A DNA stretch of 64,000 bases from Pedobacter kyonggii (GCF_004310665.1 NZ_SIXF01000022.1:27405-91404), one strand, 5' to 3'; positions 1 to 8,702 are shown, counted from the stretch's first letter. The notes: generated by a model not told the origin, from the sequence alone. Translations and numbers: made by a program.

Positions 1-761
1 TTTGCACCAAAATAAGCTAACTCAGCTGCTTCATCAAAAGATAACTGTGCAATTGGTTTAGTGCCTTTAACAATACGTGGATCGTTGTTGTGCATGCCGT
101 CAATATCCGTCCAGATTTGAACTTCTTCCGCCATAATTGCTGCACCTAATAATGATGCCGTATAATCACTACCACCGCGACGTAGATTATCTACCTCGCC
201 AAAACTGTTGCGACAGATGTATCCTTGCGTAATGAATAATTTATTGTCTTTATGCTGCTCCAAAAGAGGCATTAAATGTTTCGTTGTAAAAGGAATATCA
301 GGCTCGTTATCCTCATCCGTTTTCATGAAATCTAAAGCCGGCAATAATACCGAGGGTACGCCGATAGATTTTAAATAAATATGGTACAAAGTTGTAGATA
401 ACAATTCACCTTGGGCCAACACAACTTTCTCTTCAATTGGAGTAAAAATATCGTTCGCTAAGCCAGCTAAGAAACCAAAGTGATAATTGATCACTTCATT
501 GCCCTGCTCTTGAAATTCGGCAGCAGGCAACAATTCAACAACAAAAGCTTTATATTTCTGGTATAGATTTTCCACACACTCGCTTCCCTTCTTCTTATCT
601 CCAGCTAAAAAATAATTTGCAATTTCTACTAAACTATTTGTAGTACCAGACACGGCTGATAATACTACAATCTGCTCTTCATTTGGATTAACGATATCCA
701 ACAACTTCGTCATGCGCTCAGGACTACCTACTGAAGTACCCCCAAATTTTAATATTTTCAT
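1..761 (-). CDS. lysC: aspartokinase, N-terminal part (cut by window edge)
   Basis: Reading the minus strand from the ATG at 759-761 gives 253 residues still open at base 1, so the C-terminal part (including any ACT domains) lies outside. The protein opens with KILKFGGTSVGS, the lysine-rich nucleotide-binding start of amino-acid kinases, and later has GGSDYTASLLG and WTDIDGMHNNDPR, the aspartate- and ATP-binding segments of aspartokinases. The enzyme phosphorylates aspartate, the first step towards lysine, threonine and methionine. It is divergent from the phosphohexomutase gene with 270 bases between them, in which no further gene is seen. Whether it is monofunctional or fused to homoserine dehydrogenase cannot be told here. 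Confidence 0.93.
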   Translation of the reverse strand, partial: MKILKFGGTSVGSPERMTKLLDIVNPNEEQIVVLSAVSGTTNSLVEIANYFLAGDKKKGSECVENLYQKYKAFVVELLPAAEFQEQGNEVINYHFGFLAGLANDIFTPIEEKVVLAQGELLSTTLYHIYLKSIGVPSVLLPALDFMKTDEDNEPDIPFTTKHLMPLLEQHKDNKLFITQGYICRNSFGEVDNLRRGGSDYTASLLGAAIMAEEVQIWTDIDGMHNNDPRIVKGTKPIAQLSFDEAAELAYFGA

Positions 762-1031
762 TTACTTGCTTATTGTTTTTAACGGTAATGAAGCTATCAT
801 AATTTATTTATTTACTTTTGGCTATAGAAAATTATGATGGTTTCAATTTTAAATACTAGAATATGTAATTTTCTTTATTATTGTATCGGGGCGTGAAATT
901 AAACAAAAGCAGCTTAAAAGCAACACCCTCAACAAAATAAAATTTGGATGGGCTGAAATAAATGCGTTTCAACCAAACATCATTCAATAAAATTTGTTCA
1001 ACACCAGATATTAAATTTAAAAAACAGCTCA

Positions 1032-2768
1032 ATGCAGGCAATTGACCAATCAACACAAGCCACAATTAATCAGTGGTTAAGTGGAAATTATGATGAAAAT
1101 ACCAAGGCAGAAATACAGGCCCTTGTAGATAAAGATGCAACTACCGAATTAACAGATGCATTTTATAGGAGTTTAGAGTTTGGAACTGGTGGCCTACGTG
1201 GCATTATGGGGGCCGGTTCTAACCGGATCAACAAATACACTATTGGAACGGCTACCCAAGGATTGGCTAATTATTTAAACAACAAGTACCCTCACGAAAA
1301 AATCAAGGTTGCCATTGCCCACGATAGTCGCAATAACTCTGATTATTTCGCTAAAATTACAGCAGATGTATTCTCTGCAAACGGCATCCACGTTTATTTT
1401 TTCTCTGCATTAAGGCCAACACCTGAACTTTCTTTCGCTGTGCGCCATTTTGGTTGCAAAAGCGGTGTAATGTTAACTGCCTCGCATAACCCTAAAGAAT
1501 ATAACGGTTATAAGGCCTATGGTGCAGATGGTGGTCAATTTACTTCTCCTGATGATAAATTGGTGATTGATGAAGTAAATAAGATTAAAAGTATCGACGA
1601 AGTTAAGTTCGACCGTGTTGAGGCGAATATCGAACTGATTGGAGAAGATGTAGACAAACTGTATTTAGATGGAATCACTGCACTTTCTATTTCTCCAGAA
1701 GCCATTAAAAGACAGCACGATTTAAAAATTGTATATTCTCCTATCCACGGAACTGGAATTACCCTGGTACCAAAAGCTTTGGCTCAGTTTGGTTTTACAA
1801 ACGTAATCCTGGTTGAAGAACAAAGCACACCAGACGGAAATTTCCCTACCGTAGTGTATCCAAATCCAGAGGAAAAAGATGCATTGACTTTAGCAATGAA
1901 CAAAGCAAAGGAAATTGATGCTGATTTAGTTTTGGCTACCGATCCTGATGCTGACCGTGTAGGTATTGCAGTAAAAGATAATAATGACGAATGGGTACTA
2001 CTTAACGGTAACCAAACTGGTAGTTTATTAATCAATTACCTGTTATCAGCCTGGCAAGACAGCGGCAAATTAGATGGCAATCAGTTTATTGTAAAAACTA
2101 TTGTAACCTCTAACCTGATCGAAGAAATTGCCAAAAAGAAAAATGTAACCTACTACAATACCTTAACAGGATTTAAATACATCGGTCAATTAATGACGGA
2201 GTTAGAAGGTAAAAAATACTTTATCGGTGGTGGTGAAGAAAGTTACGGCTACTTAATCGGCGATTTAGTTCGTGATAAAGATGCGGTAGTTTCTGCGGCT
2301 TTTATCTCTGAAATGACTGCTTACTATAAAGATAAGGGTGCAAGTTTATACAATGCATTGTTAGATATGTATGTAGAATATGGCCTTTACAAAGAAGACC
2401 TGGTTTCACTAACCAAAAAAGGCAAATCAGGTGCTGAAGAAATCAAAGCTATGATGGTTAAATTCAGAGAAACCCCCCCTGCAACATTGGGCGGCTCGAA
2501 AGTTTCAGTACTGAAAGATTATGAATTAAGTCAGGAAACTGATTTGGCAACCGGAAAAGTAACTAAACTGGATTACCCAACTTCTGATGTTTTACAGTTT
2601 ATTACTGAAGATGGCAGTATTGTTTCTGCGCGTCCGAGTGGAACTGAGCCGAAAATTAAATTCTATTGCAGTGTAAATGCACCTTTAGCCGATAGAAAAG
2701 ATTTTGACAAGGTTAACGCACAACTTGGTGATAAAATCAAAGCAGTAATGACCGATTTGCAGGCATAG
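1032..2768 (+). CDS. phospho-sugar mutase (phosphoglucomutase/phosphomannomutase)
   Basis: A 578-residue alpha-D-phosphohexomutase that moves phosphate between C1 and C6 of hexoses, linking glucose 6-phosphate to glucose 1-phosphate and polysaccharide precursors. All four family signatures are visible: FGTGGLRG at about 50-57, the phosphoserine loop TASHNP at 149-154 (Ser151), the Mg-binding loop DPDADR at 304-309, the sugar-binding GEESYG at 401-406 and the phosphate-binding RPSGTEP at 534-540. Length and order fit the long PgcA-like bacterial type. The ATG at 1032 is about 18 residues before the first conserved segment, as expected. It stands alone and is followed by a hairpin terminator built from an intergenic repeat. 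Glucose versus mannose preference cannot be decided from sequence. Confidence 0.95.
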   Translation: MQAIDQSTQATINQWLSGNYDENTKAEIQALVDKDATTELTDAFYRSLEFGTGGLRGIMGAGSNRINKYTIGTATQGLANYLNNKYPHEKIKVAIAHDSRNNSDYFAKITADVFSANGIHVYFFSALRPTPELSFAVRHFGCKSGVMLTASHNPKEYNGYKAYGADGGQFTSPDDKLVIDEVNKIKSIDEVKFDRVEANIELIGEDVDKLYLDGITALSISPEAIKRQHDLKIVYSPIHGTGITLVPKALAQFGFTNVILVEEQSTPDGNFPTVVYPNPEEKDALTLAMNKAKEIDADLVLATDPDADRVGIAVKDNNDEWVLLNGNQTGSLLINYLLSAWQDSGKLDGNQFIVKTIVTSNLIEEIAKKKNVTYYNTLTGFKYIGQLMTELEGKKYFIGGGEESYGYLIGDLVRDKDAVVSAAFISEMTAYYKDKGASLYNALLDMYVEYGLYKEDLVSLTKKGKSGAEEIKAMMVKFRETPPATLGGSKVSVLKDYELSQETDLATGKVTKLDYPTSDVLQFITEDGSIVSARPSGTEPKIKFYCSVNAPLADRKDFDKVNAQLGDKIKAVMTDLQA

Positions 2769-2780
2769 TTTTATAATTTT

Positions 2781-2834
2781 AACCACAGATAATGAGGATT
2801 AACACAGATGAATGATTTTCATCTGTGTTTTTTT
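2781..2834 (+). repeat. AACCACAGAT/AACACAGAT hairpin repeat
   Basis: AACCACAGAT at 2781 is followed by a hairpin whose arms are AACACAGATGA and its complement. A second copy in the opposite orientation lies at 9493-9548. Confidence 0.6.
2801..2834 (+). terminator. intrinsic terminator after phosphohexomutase
   Basis: An 11-bp stem (AACACAGATGA with its complement) is followed directly by seven T. The stem belongs to a dispersed repeat, so the repeat seems to serve as the terminator. Confidence 0.7.
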
Positions 2835-2843
2835 GTTTAGTTC

Positions 2844-2923
2844 CGTCACTCTGATCCGATAGCTATCGGATTTATTTGAGGGGCTCATTAGCATGAAAGA
2901 TGCTGATAAATTCAGCATGACGA
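2844..2923. repeat. GTCAT two-hairpin repeat, copy 1
   Basis: Left half: CGTCAC then CTGATCCGATAG/CTATCGGATT. Right half: AAAGATGCTGA, loop, TCAGCATGACG. The two halves carry different stems. Confidence 0.65.
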
Positions 2924-2936
2924 TTATATTCTACTT

Positions 2937-3680
2937 TTAATCCATCAACTGCTTTACATTTTTTTTAGAAATATAAATAATAGCCGATTGACTTTTTTCG
3001 GAAGATAAATACTTACCCGTTTTTTTATCGTGAATACCTCTTCCGACAGAAACATAGAGTTTTCCAGATTTATCTACATGTACATTATTGATCTGGTTAT
3101 CAAACGGAACCTGGAGTATTTTTGAAGTTCCATTTTTAAAAACCTGAATATCACTTTTTAGTACATAGCCAGACCATGGAGCTGAATTCTCATCAAAAGG
3201 CTCTATATTTTCTTTCAGCTTAATTTTAAGCAGGTTATTTACTGAAACAGTTGCAAATTCCTGAAATCTTTGCTCTGATATCCTAAATTTGCTGCACCAA
3301 TCCCAAGTAAAACCCTTATCCAGACTGAAATACTGACTAAAGGTTGCCATTCTTAGATTATCATTCAGCAAACCATTAGATTGTAGTGCAAAAACGGTAT
3401 CCTTAACCGACAGAAAACCATAAATAGGTTGATGATTCACCTTTGTTTTGAGCCAGGTTTTGCCCTTATCGGTCGTTTGATAGATCTCAGTAAGCGTAGA
3501 TACCATTAAAGTATCATCAATGCTCCCGTAAACAGCGTGCGCTTCTTTCCCATCTGCAATTTCAATTCTCGTCCAGTTTGGATCGTTAAAGATTGGTGGT
3601 ACAACCGGCACCTCTTTTTTGGCACATGAGGATAATACCATCATCAACGCGATAGTTTTAAATAATTTCATAGGTTTCAT
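2937..3680 (-). CDS. Asp-box (BNR-like) lipoprotein of unknown function
   Basis: A 247-residue protein with a lipoprotein signal ending LSSC at residue 19, so it should be anchored in an envelope membrane. Two Asp-box motifs of the S/TxDxGxTW type are visible, TTDKGKTW near 69-76 and SLDKGFTW near 119-126, as found in sialidase-like beta-propellers and in photosynthesis-assembly-like propellers. The protein is too short for a whole six-bladed propeller and no catalytic set is visible. An alternative start three codons in (MKLFK) gives an equally good signal peptide. No operon partner is seen. Confidence 0.75.
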   Translation of the reverse strand: MKPMKLFKTIALMMVLSSCAKKEVPVVPPIFNDPNWTRIEIADGKEAHAVYGSIDDTLMVSTLTEIYQTTDKGKTWLKTKVNHQPIYGFLSVKDTVFALQSNGLLNDNLRMATFSQYFSLDKGFTWDWCSKFRISEQRFQEFATVSVNNLLKIKLKENIEPFDENSAPWSGYVLKSDIQVFKNGTSKILQVPFDNQINNVHVDKSGKLYVSVGRGIHDKKTGKYLSSEKSQSAIIYISKKNVKQLMD

Positions 3681-3877
3681 TTTTTGTGTAATGCAAGATA
3701 AATAAAAATCTGATTAACTAAAAAGACAGTTGAAATTATAGGATTTAGTCGCTGAAGAAGTGCGAATAATAAATTTTCTGTTTCCTTTGTAATTCTGTGG
3801 CAAAAACAAAATATCAGATGCTAAATCCGTCAATAAAAATAGATTGCGTATATTTACACCTATTAAAGAATAGACTT

Positions 3878-4087
3878 ATGACTGAGATAATTTTAAAAGA
3901 TAATGTAGAACAAAGCAAAATCGATGCGTTATTAGCTTTTCTAAAATCATCAGACATTGATGTTGAATTGAGAACCGTATCGTCAAAGAAATCAACTAAA
4001 ACAACCAAATTTTCTTTATCTAAAGGCATTTGGAGTGACTACAGCATTAACTCAGAGGAACTTAGAGATAAAGCTTGGAAAAGGTAA
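3878..4087 (+). CDS. vapB: VapB-type antitoxin
   Basis: The frame is open from 3797, but the likely start is the ATG at 3878, giving 69 residues (MTEIILKDNVEQSK...). The C-terminus SLSKGIWSDYSI...LRDKAWKR resembles the toxin-wrapping tail of small antitoxins paired with PIN-domain toxins (GIW..Y.I....LR.KAW). It lies directly upstream of the PIN gene, and its TAA overlaps the toxin ATG by one base, the usual layout for coupled expression. The DNA-binding part is not clearly recognisable. The antitoxin would neutralise VapC and may repress its own promoter. Confidence 0.8.
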   Translation: MTEIILKDNVEQSKIDALLAFLKSSDIDVELRTVSSKKSTKTTKFSLSKGIWSDYSINSEELRDKAWKR

Positions 4088-4461
4088 TGGTTTTATGTGA
4101 TACAAACATTTTTATCGAAATTTATAAAGGCAATGATTTAATCATTGAAGTCTTTGAAAAAATTGGCCAAGATAATGTTGCTATTTCTGATGTTACTAGT
4201 GCAGAATTACTTTATGGAGCAAGAAATAAAAGAGAATTAAATCTGATCAGAAAAGATATAGATAAATTAATTGTTCTACCAATTTCTTCACCAATATCTA
4301 CCCAAGCAGTAAAGCTGGTTGAACAGTTTTCTTTATCACATAATCTTAATCTGCCCGATGCTTTAATTGCATCTACATCAATATTTCATGATCTGGAACT
4401 TTATACCTTAAATCTTAAGGATTTTAAATTTCTGGAAAATTTCAAACTATACAAAGTTTAA
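4087..4461 (+). CDS. vapC: VapC-type PIN-domain ribonuclease toxin
   Basis: A 124-residue PIN protein. The metal-binding acids are visible: LCDTN near the start, the Glu in TSAELLYGA, the Asp in NLPDALIAS, and an Asn/Asp pair in LNLKDFKF. VapC enzymes cut RNA, often initiator tRNA or rRNA loops. The ATG at 4087 (TAATG overlap with vapB) is preferred over a TTG four codons upstream. No further mobile signature is next to the pair. Confidence 0.88.
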   Translation: MVLCDTNIFIEIYKGNDLIIEVFEKIGQDNVAISDVTSAELLYGARNKRELNLIRKDIDKLIVLPISSPISTQAVKLVEQFSLSHNLNLPDALIASTSIFHDLELYTLNLKDFKFLENFKLYKV

Positions 4462-4506
4462 ACCTACCCTCTAGAAGTAAAAAATCTGCGTCTTTCTTAT
4501 TTTTTC

Positions 4507-4537
4507 TTTGCTGCAACCAATTTCTTTAATACTTTTG
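4507..4537 (+). promoter_or_regulatory. Bacteroidota-type promoter (TTTG-19-TACTTTTG)
   Basis: TTTG at 4507-4510 and TACTTTTG at 4530-4537, spaced 19 bases, match the -33/-7 consensus TTTG...TAnnTTTG. It sits 12 bases before the ATG at 4550, which argues against the upstream in-frame start at 4508. Confidence 0.7.
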
Positions 4538-4549
4538 CAGCGCAATACC

Positions 4550-4921
4550 ATGTTCAAAAAAATCTTAATATATCTTGTCATTACATGCACCGTTAGCAAC
4601 GGTTTCATGCAATTGGTGATCTATTCTGGTTATAAAATGAACAAAGAATACATCACCAGTGTATTTTGTATCAATAAAGAACATCCGGAACTGCATTGTG
4701 ATGGGCAGTGTTTCTTAGCTAAAAAACTAAAAGAGCTTGAGGGTAAAAACAAACAGGCTCAGGAAAACCTGAAAAGAGTTGTAGAGGCTGAACCTCGTTT
4801 TCAGACAATAGCATTAAACCACCATCTTCCCTATTTCATTATCACTTCAGAAAATCTTTACATCGAAAAACCAGTTAAAGATCTTTCTATCTCTATTTTT
4901 CATCCACCGAAAACGGTTTAA
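4550..4921 (+). CDS. small membrane protein with Cys/His metal-site-like motif
   Basis: A 123-residue protein starting MFKKILIYLV with one N-terminal hydrophobic segment, so probably membrane-anchored and facing the periplasm. After it comes C40-x4-H45-PEL-x-C50-x3-C54, a dense Cys/His cluster that looks able to bind a metal, followed by a Lys/Glu-rich helix. I do not recognise a named family. The position just upstream of MbnP/MbnH-like genes and a SCO gene suggests a copper-related role (inference). The start is set by the promoter at 4507-4537. A repeat fills most of the 204 bases before the next gene. Confidence 0.7.
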   Translation: MFKKILIYLVITCTVSNGFMQLVIYSGYKMNKEYITSVFCINKEHPELHCDGQCFLAKKLKELEGKNKQAQENLKRVVEAEPRFQTIALNHHLPYFIITSENLYIEKPVKDLSISIFHPPKTV

Positions 4922-4977
4922 GTCTTTTTTTATGTTTTTTTATGCGAAAGCTTATGCTATTGCAAAGTATGGCTATC

Positions 4978-5091
4978 TGTCATTCTGAGCGAAGCGAAGA
5001 ATCTCATTTATAACAACCACTAGGCTGCCATTTTCTGTAATGTCAATTTCTGCTAAAATGCTAGAGATTCTTCATTGCATTCAGAATGACA
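4978..5091. repeat. GTCAT two-hairpin repeat, copy 2 (TCTGA type)
   Basis: TGTCATTCTGAGCGAAGCGA... ends in ATCTC. The far end reads GAGATTCTTC...TCAGAATGACA, so the outer ends are inverted repeats of 11 bases. Confidence 0.75.
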
Positions 5092-5125
5092 GCAAATTAA
5101 TTTTTACTTATCCAATTTTCTTAAA

Positions 5126-5896
5126 ATGAAATTATCACAATACTTTTTGGCATTGTTATGCCCTATTATATTATTATCTTCTTGCAAAAAAAATACCGAT
5201 GAAGTTGTCGCAGATACCAAATCTACTTTCTCTATTGAATTCGAAAATCAGGTAAATGGAAGTCCTTTGGTTTTAAACACCACAACTTACAAAAATGCCA
5301 AAGGCGAAGATTTTAAGATCAATGTATTTAAATACTACGTAAGCAACATTAAATTAAGCAAAGCCGATGGTACAACTTATCTCATTCCGGAAAGTTATTT
5401 CTTAATCGATGCTTCCAAATCAGAATCGACTAACATTACATTAAAAGATGTACCAACAGGTGATTATACCAAAATAGAATACACCATTGGCGTAGATTAT
5501 GCCCGTAATTTTGCTGGAGCACAAACTGGTGCCCTAGATCCGATCAACGGCATGTTCTGGACCTGGAACAGTGGTTACATATTCGTTAAACTAGAGGGAA
5601 CTTCACCGCAATCAATAGCAGCTGGAAATACACTTACTTTTCATATCGGTGGTGTTACCGATCCAAACAATACGATCAGAACATTCGCTACGGAGATTAA
5701 TGCAGCAAATCCACTTCGCGTGAGAACAGATAGTAAACCAAATATGCACTTCATTGTAAATGCAGCTGCATTATTTACAGGTAAAACCGATGTGAGTTTT
5801 GCTACTTTGAATATAACCATGGGTGGGGCAAATTCTGTAATTGTAGCCAACAACTATGCAAATGGCTTATTTCGTTTAGATCACATTCATAACTAA
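5126..5896 (+). CDS. mbnP: MbnP-like copper-binding lipoprotein
   Basis: A 256-residue protein with lipobox LLSSC (Cys20). It shows the MbnP pattern: an early beta segment KINVFKYYVSNIKL, the central block NGMFWTWNSGYIFVKLEG with Trp145 and Trp147, and the ending FRLDHIHN. In methanotrophs MbnP binds copper after its partner MbnH oxidises a Trp to kynurenine; one of the two Trp here is the candidate target (family knowledge plus inference). The stop codon abuts the ATG of the di-haem gene, the conserved mbnP-mbnH pairing. No methanobactin peptide gene is seen nearby, so the symbol denotes the family only. Confidence 0.88.
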   Translation: MKLSQYFLALLCPIILLSSCKKNTDEVVADTKSTFSIEFENQVNGSPLVLNTTTYKNAKGEDFKINVFKYYVSNIKLSKADGTTYLIPESYFLIDASKSESTNITLKDVPTGDYTKIEYTIGVDYARNFAGAQTGALDPINGMFWTWNSGYIFVKLEGTSPQSIAAGNTLTFHIGGVTDPNNTIRTFATEINAANPLRVRTDSKPNMHFIVNAAALFTGKTDVSFATLNITMGGANSVIVANNYANGLFRLDHIHN

Positions 5897-6934
5897 ATGT
5901 TAAGGAAAATAACTGTCTTCGCAATGCTTTTTTTAAGCATTGCGTTGATGTATGCCTGTAGCAAGAATGAAGATGAAGTAACGCCAGAGGAAAAGAAAAT
6001 TACCTTTTCAGTTCCTGCCAACTTCCCTGCTCCGGTATACAATTTCGAAGACAATAAATTAAGCAATGCAGGTTTTGCGCTGGGTAAGAAATTATTTTAC
6101 GAGGCCCGCTTATCTGCCGATAAAAGTGTTTCATGCGGAAGCTGTCATCAGCAATTTGCCGCTTTTACACAACTTGATCATAAAGTGAGTCATGGCGTAA
6201 ATAATTGCCAGGGAAAACGGAATACACCTCCACTTTTTAATCTGGCCTGGCAAAAAGCGTTCTTTTGGGATGGTGGTGTAAAAAACATCGAAACTTCGCC
6301 ACTAAACGCCATTACCGATGCATGCGAAATGGGTACTGATATACAAACAATCATTGCGTTCCTGAAAAACACGGCTCCATATCCCGAATTATTTAAACAG
6401 GCTTATGGTTCAACAGAAATCAATTCGCAACTGATTTTAAAGTCGATTGCACAATTTACGGCAGTACTGGTTTCAGGAAATTCGAAATACGATAAGGTAA
6501 TGCGTAAAGAGAGTGGTATCTCTTTTACCTCTCCAGAATTGGCGGGTTACAATCTGTTCAAAGAAAAATGTGCATCCTGCCATGCAGCGCCATTTTTCAC
6601 AGATTTTTCTTACCGCAGTAACGGATTAGATCTGGTAAGTACCGATGAAGGGCGTTCACACATTACCGGCGTAGCTTCAGACTTTGGAAAGTTCCGGGTA
6701 CCCACCTTACGTAACATCGAATATACAAGCCCATACATGCACGATGGGCGCTTTTACAGCTTTGATGAGGTTTTGGAACATTATAATTCTGGCGTAAAAG
6801 CCTCAACAAATCTTGATGTACAATTGAAAAATGGCATCCCTTTAAATACCACAGAAAAAGAGCAGATCAAGGCTTTTTTAAAAACATTAACAGACAATGA
6901 ATTTATCAAAAATACACTATACAGCGAGTCGTAA
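5897..6934 (+). CDS. mbnH: MbnH-like di-haem cytochrome c peroxidase family protein
   Basis: A 345-residue MauG/cytochrome c peroxidase family protein. Two c-type haem sites are visible, C80GSCH and C225ASCH, plus the PYMHDGRF segment typical of the family. The signal ends MYAC21, suggesting a lipoprotein. It starts on the base after the MbnP stop. MbnH enzymes oxidise a Trp of MbnP to kynurenine; ordinary family members reduce H2O2. The tight coupling to an MbnP gene favours the first role. The 3' end overlaps the next gene by 38 bases. Confidence 0.9.
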   Translation: MLRKITVFAMLFLSIALMYACSKNEDEVTPEEKKITFSVPANFPAPVYNFEDNKLSNAGFALGKKLFYEARLSADKSVSCGSCHQQFAAFTQLDHKVSHGVNNCQGKRNTPPLFNLAWQKAFFWDGGVKNIETSPLNAITDACEMGTDIQTIIAFLKNTAPYPELFKQAYGSTEINSQLILKSIAQFTAVLVSGNSKYDKVMRKESGISFTSPELAGYNLFKEKCASCHAAPFFTDFSYRSNGLDLVSTDEGRSHITGVASDFGKFRVPTLRNIEYTSPYMHDGRFYSFDEVLEHYNSGVKASTNLDVQLKNGIPLNTTEKEQIKAFLKTLTDNEFIKNTLYSES

Positions 6935-7874
6935 ATTATTGATTTTAATTTTCATACTCATGAGCGGCCAGGTTTTTGCCTGCGATATCTGCGGTTGTTT
7001 TATGGGCATTACGCCTTATTACAACCGCAACAGCATCAGCGTTTTATACCGTTACCGTTCGTTTAGCGGCTACGAAGGACAATCGCATTCATTATTCCCG
7101 AGCGGAGGAAATTTCTTTATCCCAGCGCGAAGCCAGGATTCACCAATAACCAATCATGCTGGTAATCCAGGTGATTATGAACTTTACCGTTCTTTAGAAG
7201 TTAGAGGTAAATATTTCATTAACAGCAAACTGGAAATCAATGCCATTTTACCCTATGTATCCAATAGTGAGCGCTACAATGGATATACCTCCTCTATCTC
7301 TAACCTGGGTGATATTAATCTGTATGCAGGCTACCATCTCGTGCAAAAGCTTGAAGATAATTTTAAACAACAATTGATTGCCGGGGCCGGTATAAAATTG
7401 CCAACAGGCAAAAACGATTTCAAAAATACGGCTGGCATCCGTTATTCCTCACTAATGCAGGCCGGAACAGGAAGTACCGATGGCTTTGTATACCTGAACT
7501 ACATGGTAGGTTTGGGCAAATTTGGGGCGAGCCTAAATACCTCTTACAAGGTTAACGGAACCAACAGCCGCGATGAAGGTATCGCTAATAGCACGACCAG
7601 TTTCCTGAATATTTTTTACACCCAAAGAGTTGGGAAAGATATTCAGATTATGCCATCAGCGCAGTTTTTTTATGAATATTCTGGCGGAGAAAAATACCAA
7701 GGCCAAAAAACAGGGGAACATGTCATGAATAACCTCATGGGCGGTGCAGGTGTAGATGTTTTTTATAAAAATGTGGCGCTAAATGCAGGTATTCAAAAGA
7801 ATATCTGGGAAGCTGAAACCGATCACCCAATGAGTGCCGGAAAGGTTTATGTTGGAATCACTTATAATTTTTAA
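6897..7874 (+). CDS. outer-membrane beta-barrel protein with CDICGCF motif
   Basis: A 325-residue protein with a signal peptide (SRKLLILIFILMSGQVFA) probably cut just before CDICGC, leaving three Cys at the mature N-terminus. The rest alternates polar and aromatic residues in short strands (YVSNSERYNGY, QLIAGAGIKLPTGK) and ends VYVGITYNF with a C-terminal Phe, as outer-membrane barrels do. The usable ATG at 6897 lies inside the di-haem gene; a start after the overlap would lose the positive charges of the signal. Its place behind MbnP/MbnH suggests an outer-membrane partner for copper, with the Cys cluster a possible copper contact (inference). Confidence 0.75.
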   Translation: MNLSKIHYTASRKLLILIFILMSGQVFACDICGCFMGITPYYNRNSISVLYRYRSFSGYEGQSHSLFPSGGNFFIPARSQDSPITNHAGNPGDYELYRSLEVRGKYFINSKLEINAILPYVSNSERYNGYTSSISNLGDINLYAGYHLVQKLEDNFKQQLIAGAGIKLPTGKNDFKNTAGIRYSSLMQAGTGSTDGFVYLNYMVGLGKFGASLNTSYKVNGTNSRDEGIANSTTSFLNIFYTQRVGKDIQIMPSAQFFYEYSGGEKYQGQKTGEHVMNNLMGGAGVDVFYKNVALNAGIQKNIWEAETDHPMSAGKVYVGITYNF

Positions 7875-7884
7875 ATCACAGCAT

Positions 7885-8316
7885 ATGAACAGATTAAACA
7901 TTTTGTTGTTAAGCATAGCAACAGCACTTCTTTTTTCCTGTAAAACGGAGCCTGATTCGAAAGCGATACGCCAGGAAGTACTTAACATCCACGATAAATT
8001 AATGATTGATGGGGAAAAAGTAGTGAAGAATAAAATGAAATTAGATAAACTCTTGGTTTCAGATCAGATTAAACTTTCTTCAGATTCAGCTGTACAAAAA
8101 CAAAAAATCAGTGATTTAATTACGCGGTTAAATGCAGCTGATGAAAAAATGATGGATTGGATGCATTTCTTTAAAGATGATTTTAAGGGAAAAACAGCTC
8201 AAGAAGATCTTAATTATTACAAATCTGAAATGGTTAAAATCAGGGCTGTGGAAGATAGTTATATCAAGGTGATGAGAGAATCAGATTCGTTGCTAAACGC
8301 ATATCAAGTTAAATAA
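7885..8316 (+). CDS. small helical lipoprotein, unknown function
   Basis: The likely start is the ATG at 7885, 10 bases after the barrel gene, giving 143 residues. The signal ends LLFSC19, a lipobox. The mature part is almost all charged helix (VKNKMKLDKLL, KISDLITRLNAADEKMMDWM), and Met and Asp are common. No catalytic motif is recognised. Tight spacing suggests co-transcription with the MbnP/MbnH genes. It might act as a periplasmic scaffold or metal-handling protein, but that is a guess. Confidence 0.7.
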   Translation: MNRLNILLLSIATALLFSCKTEPDSKAIRQEVLNIHDKLMIDGEKVVKNKMKLDKLLVSDQIKLSSDSAVQKQKISDLITRLNAADEKMMDWMHFFKDDFKGKTAQEDLNYYKSEMVKIRAVEDSYIKVMRESDSLLNAYQVK

Positions 8317-8319
8317 AAC

Positions 8320-8413
8320 AGTCGGGAAGTCAGATGTCAGGAGTCCGAAGATATAGAAGCTTAACAATTTAAGTATCTAGACCTCGGTCTTCGAACATCC
8401 GGCCCTGGACTTT
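8320..8413. repeat. degenerate intergenic repeat (GTCCGAAG/CTTCG type)
   Basis: GTCAGGAGTCCGAAG on the left and GGTCTTCGAACATCCGG on the right are partly complementary. The style is unlike the coding sequence around it; only one copy lies in the window. Confidence 0.35.
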
Positions 8414-8426
8414 AAAAGAAATCAAA

Positions 8427-8687
8427 ATGAAAAAATTAAATTTCGCAATAATCCTAATTGGATTAACATCCCTGTTATTAAAATCAAATGCGACACCGGT
8501 AATCAACGGATCAAAAACAAATCTGATCGATTCTGCAAAGAAAGCAACGGTAGATCCTGTTTGTAAAATGAAAGTAAGAGCCCAGACAGCTAAAACTACC
8601 GTTTATAATAAAATCATCTATACTTTTTGTTCGGAAAGCTGTAAACAGAAATTTATTGCAGAGCCAGCTAGATACATTAAAAAGTAA
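8427..8687 (+). CDS. exported YHS-domain protein
   Basis: An 86-residue protein with an N-terminal signal (MKKLNFAIILIGLTSLLLKSNA) followed by a compact YHS/TRASH-like domain: DPVCKMKV at 43-50 and YTFCSESCKQKF at 65-76, ending PARYIKK. Cys46, Cys68 and Cys72 form the usual metal site. Such domains occur in copper and heavy-metal proteins and as fusions to copper ATPases. Export and the neighbouring SCO and MbnP genes point to a periplasmic copper-binding role (inference). Confidence 0.85.
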   Translation: MKKLNFAIILIGLTSLLLKSNATPVINGSKTNLIDSAKKATVDPVCKMKVRAQTAKTTVYNKIIYTFCSESCKQKFIAEPARYIKK

Positions 8688-8702
8688 CAATAGCATAATT
8701 AA

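Noticed and set aside
856-1065. Minus-strand 69-codon frame between the aspartokinase and phosphohexomutase genes
   Set aside because: It overlaps the phosphohexomutase start, has no recognisable motif, and an AT-rich promoter region explains it better.
3797-3877. Longer vapB reading frame starting at 3797
   Set aside because: The first 27 residues are unlike an antitoxin and include likely promoter DNA; the ATG at 3878 fits better.
5126-6934. Methanobactin biosynthesis operon
   Set aside because: No MbnA precursor peptide or MbnB/MbnC genes are present; MbnP/MbnH pairs occur widely without them.
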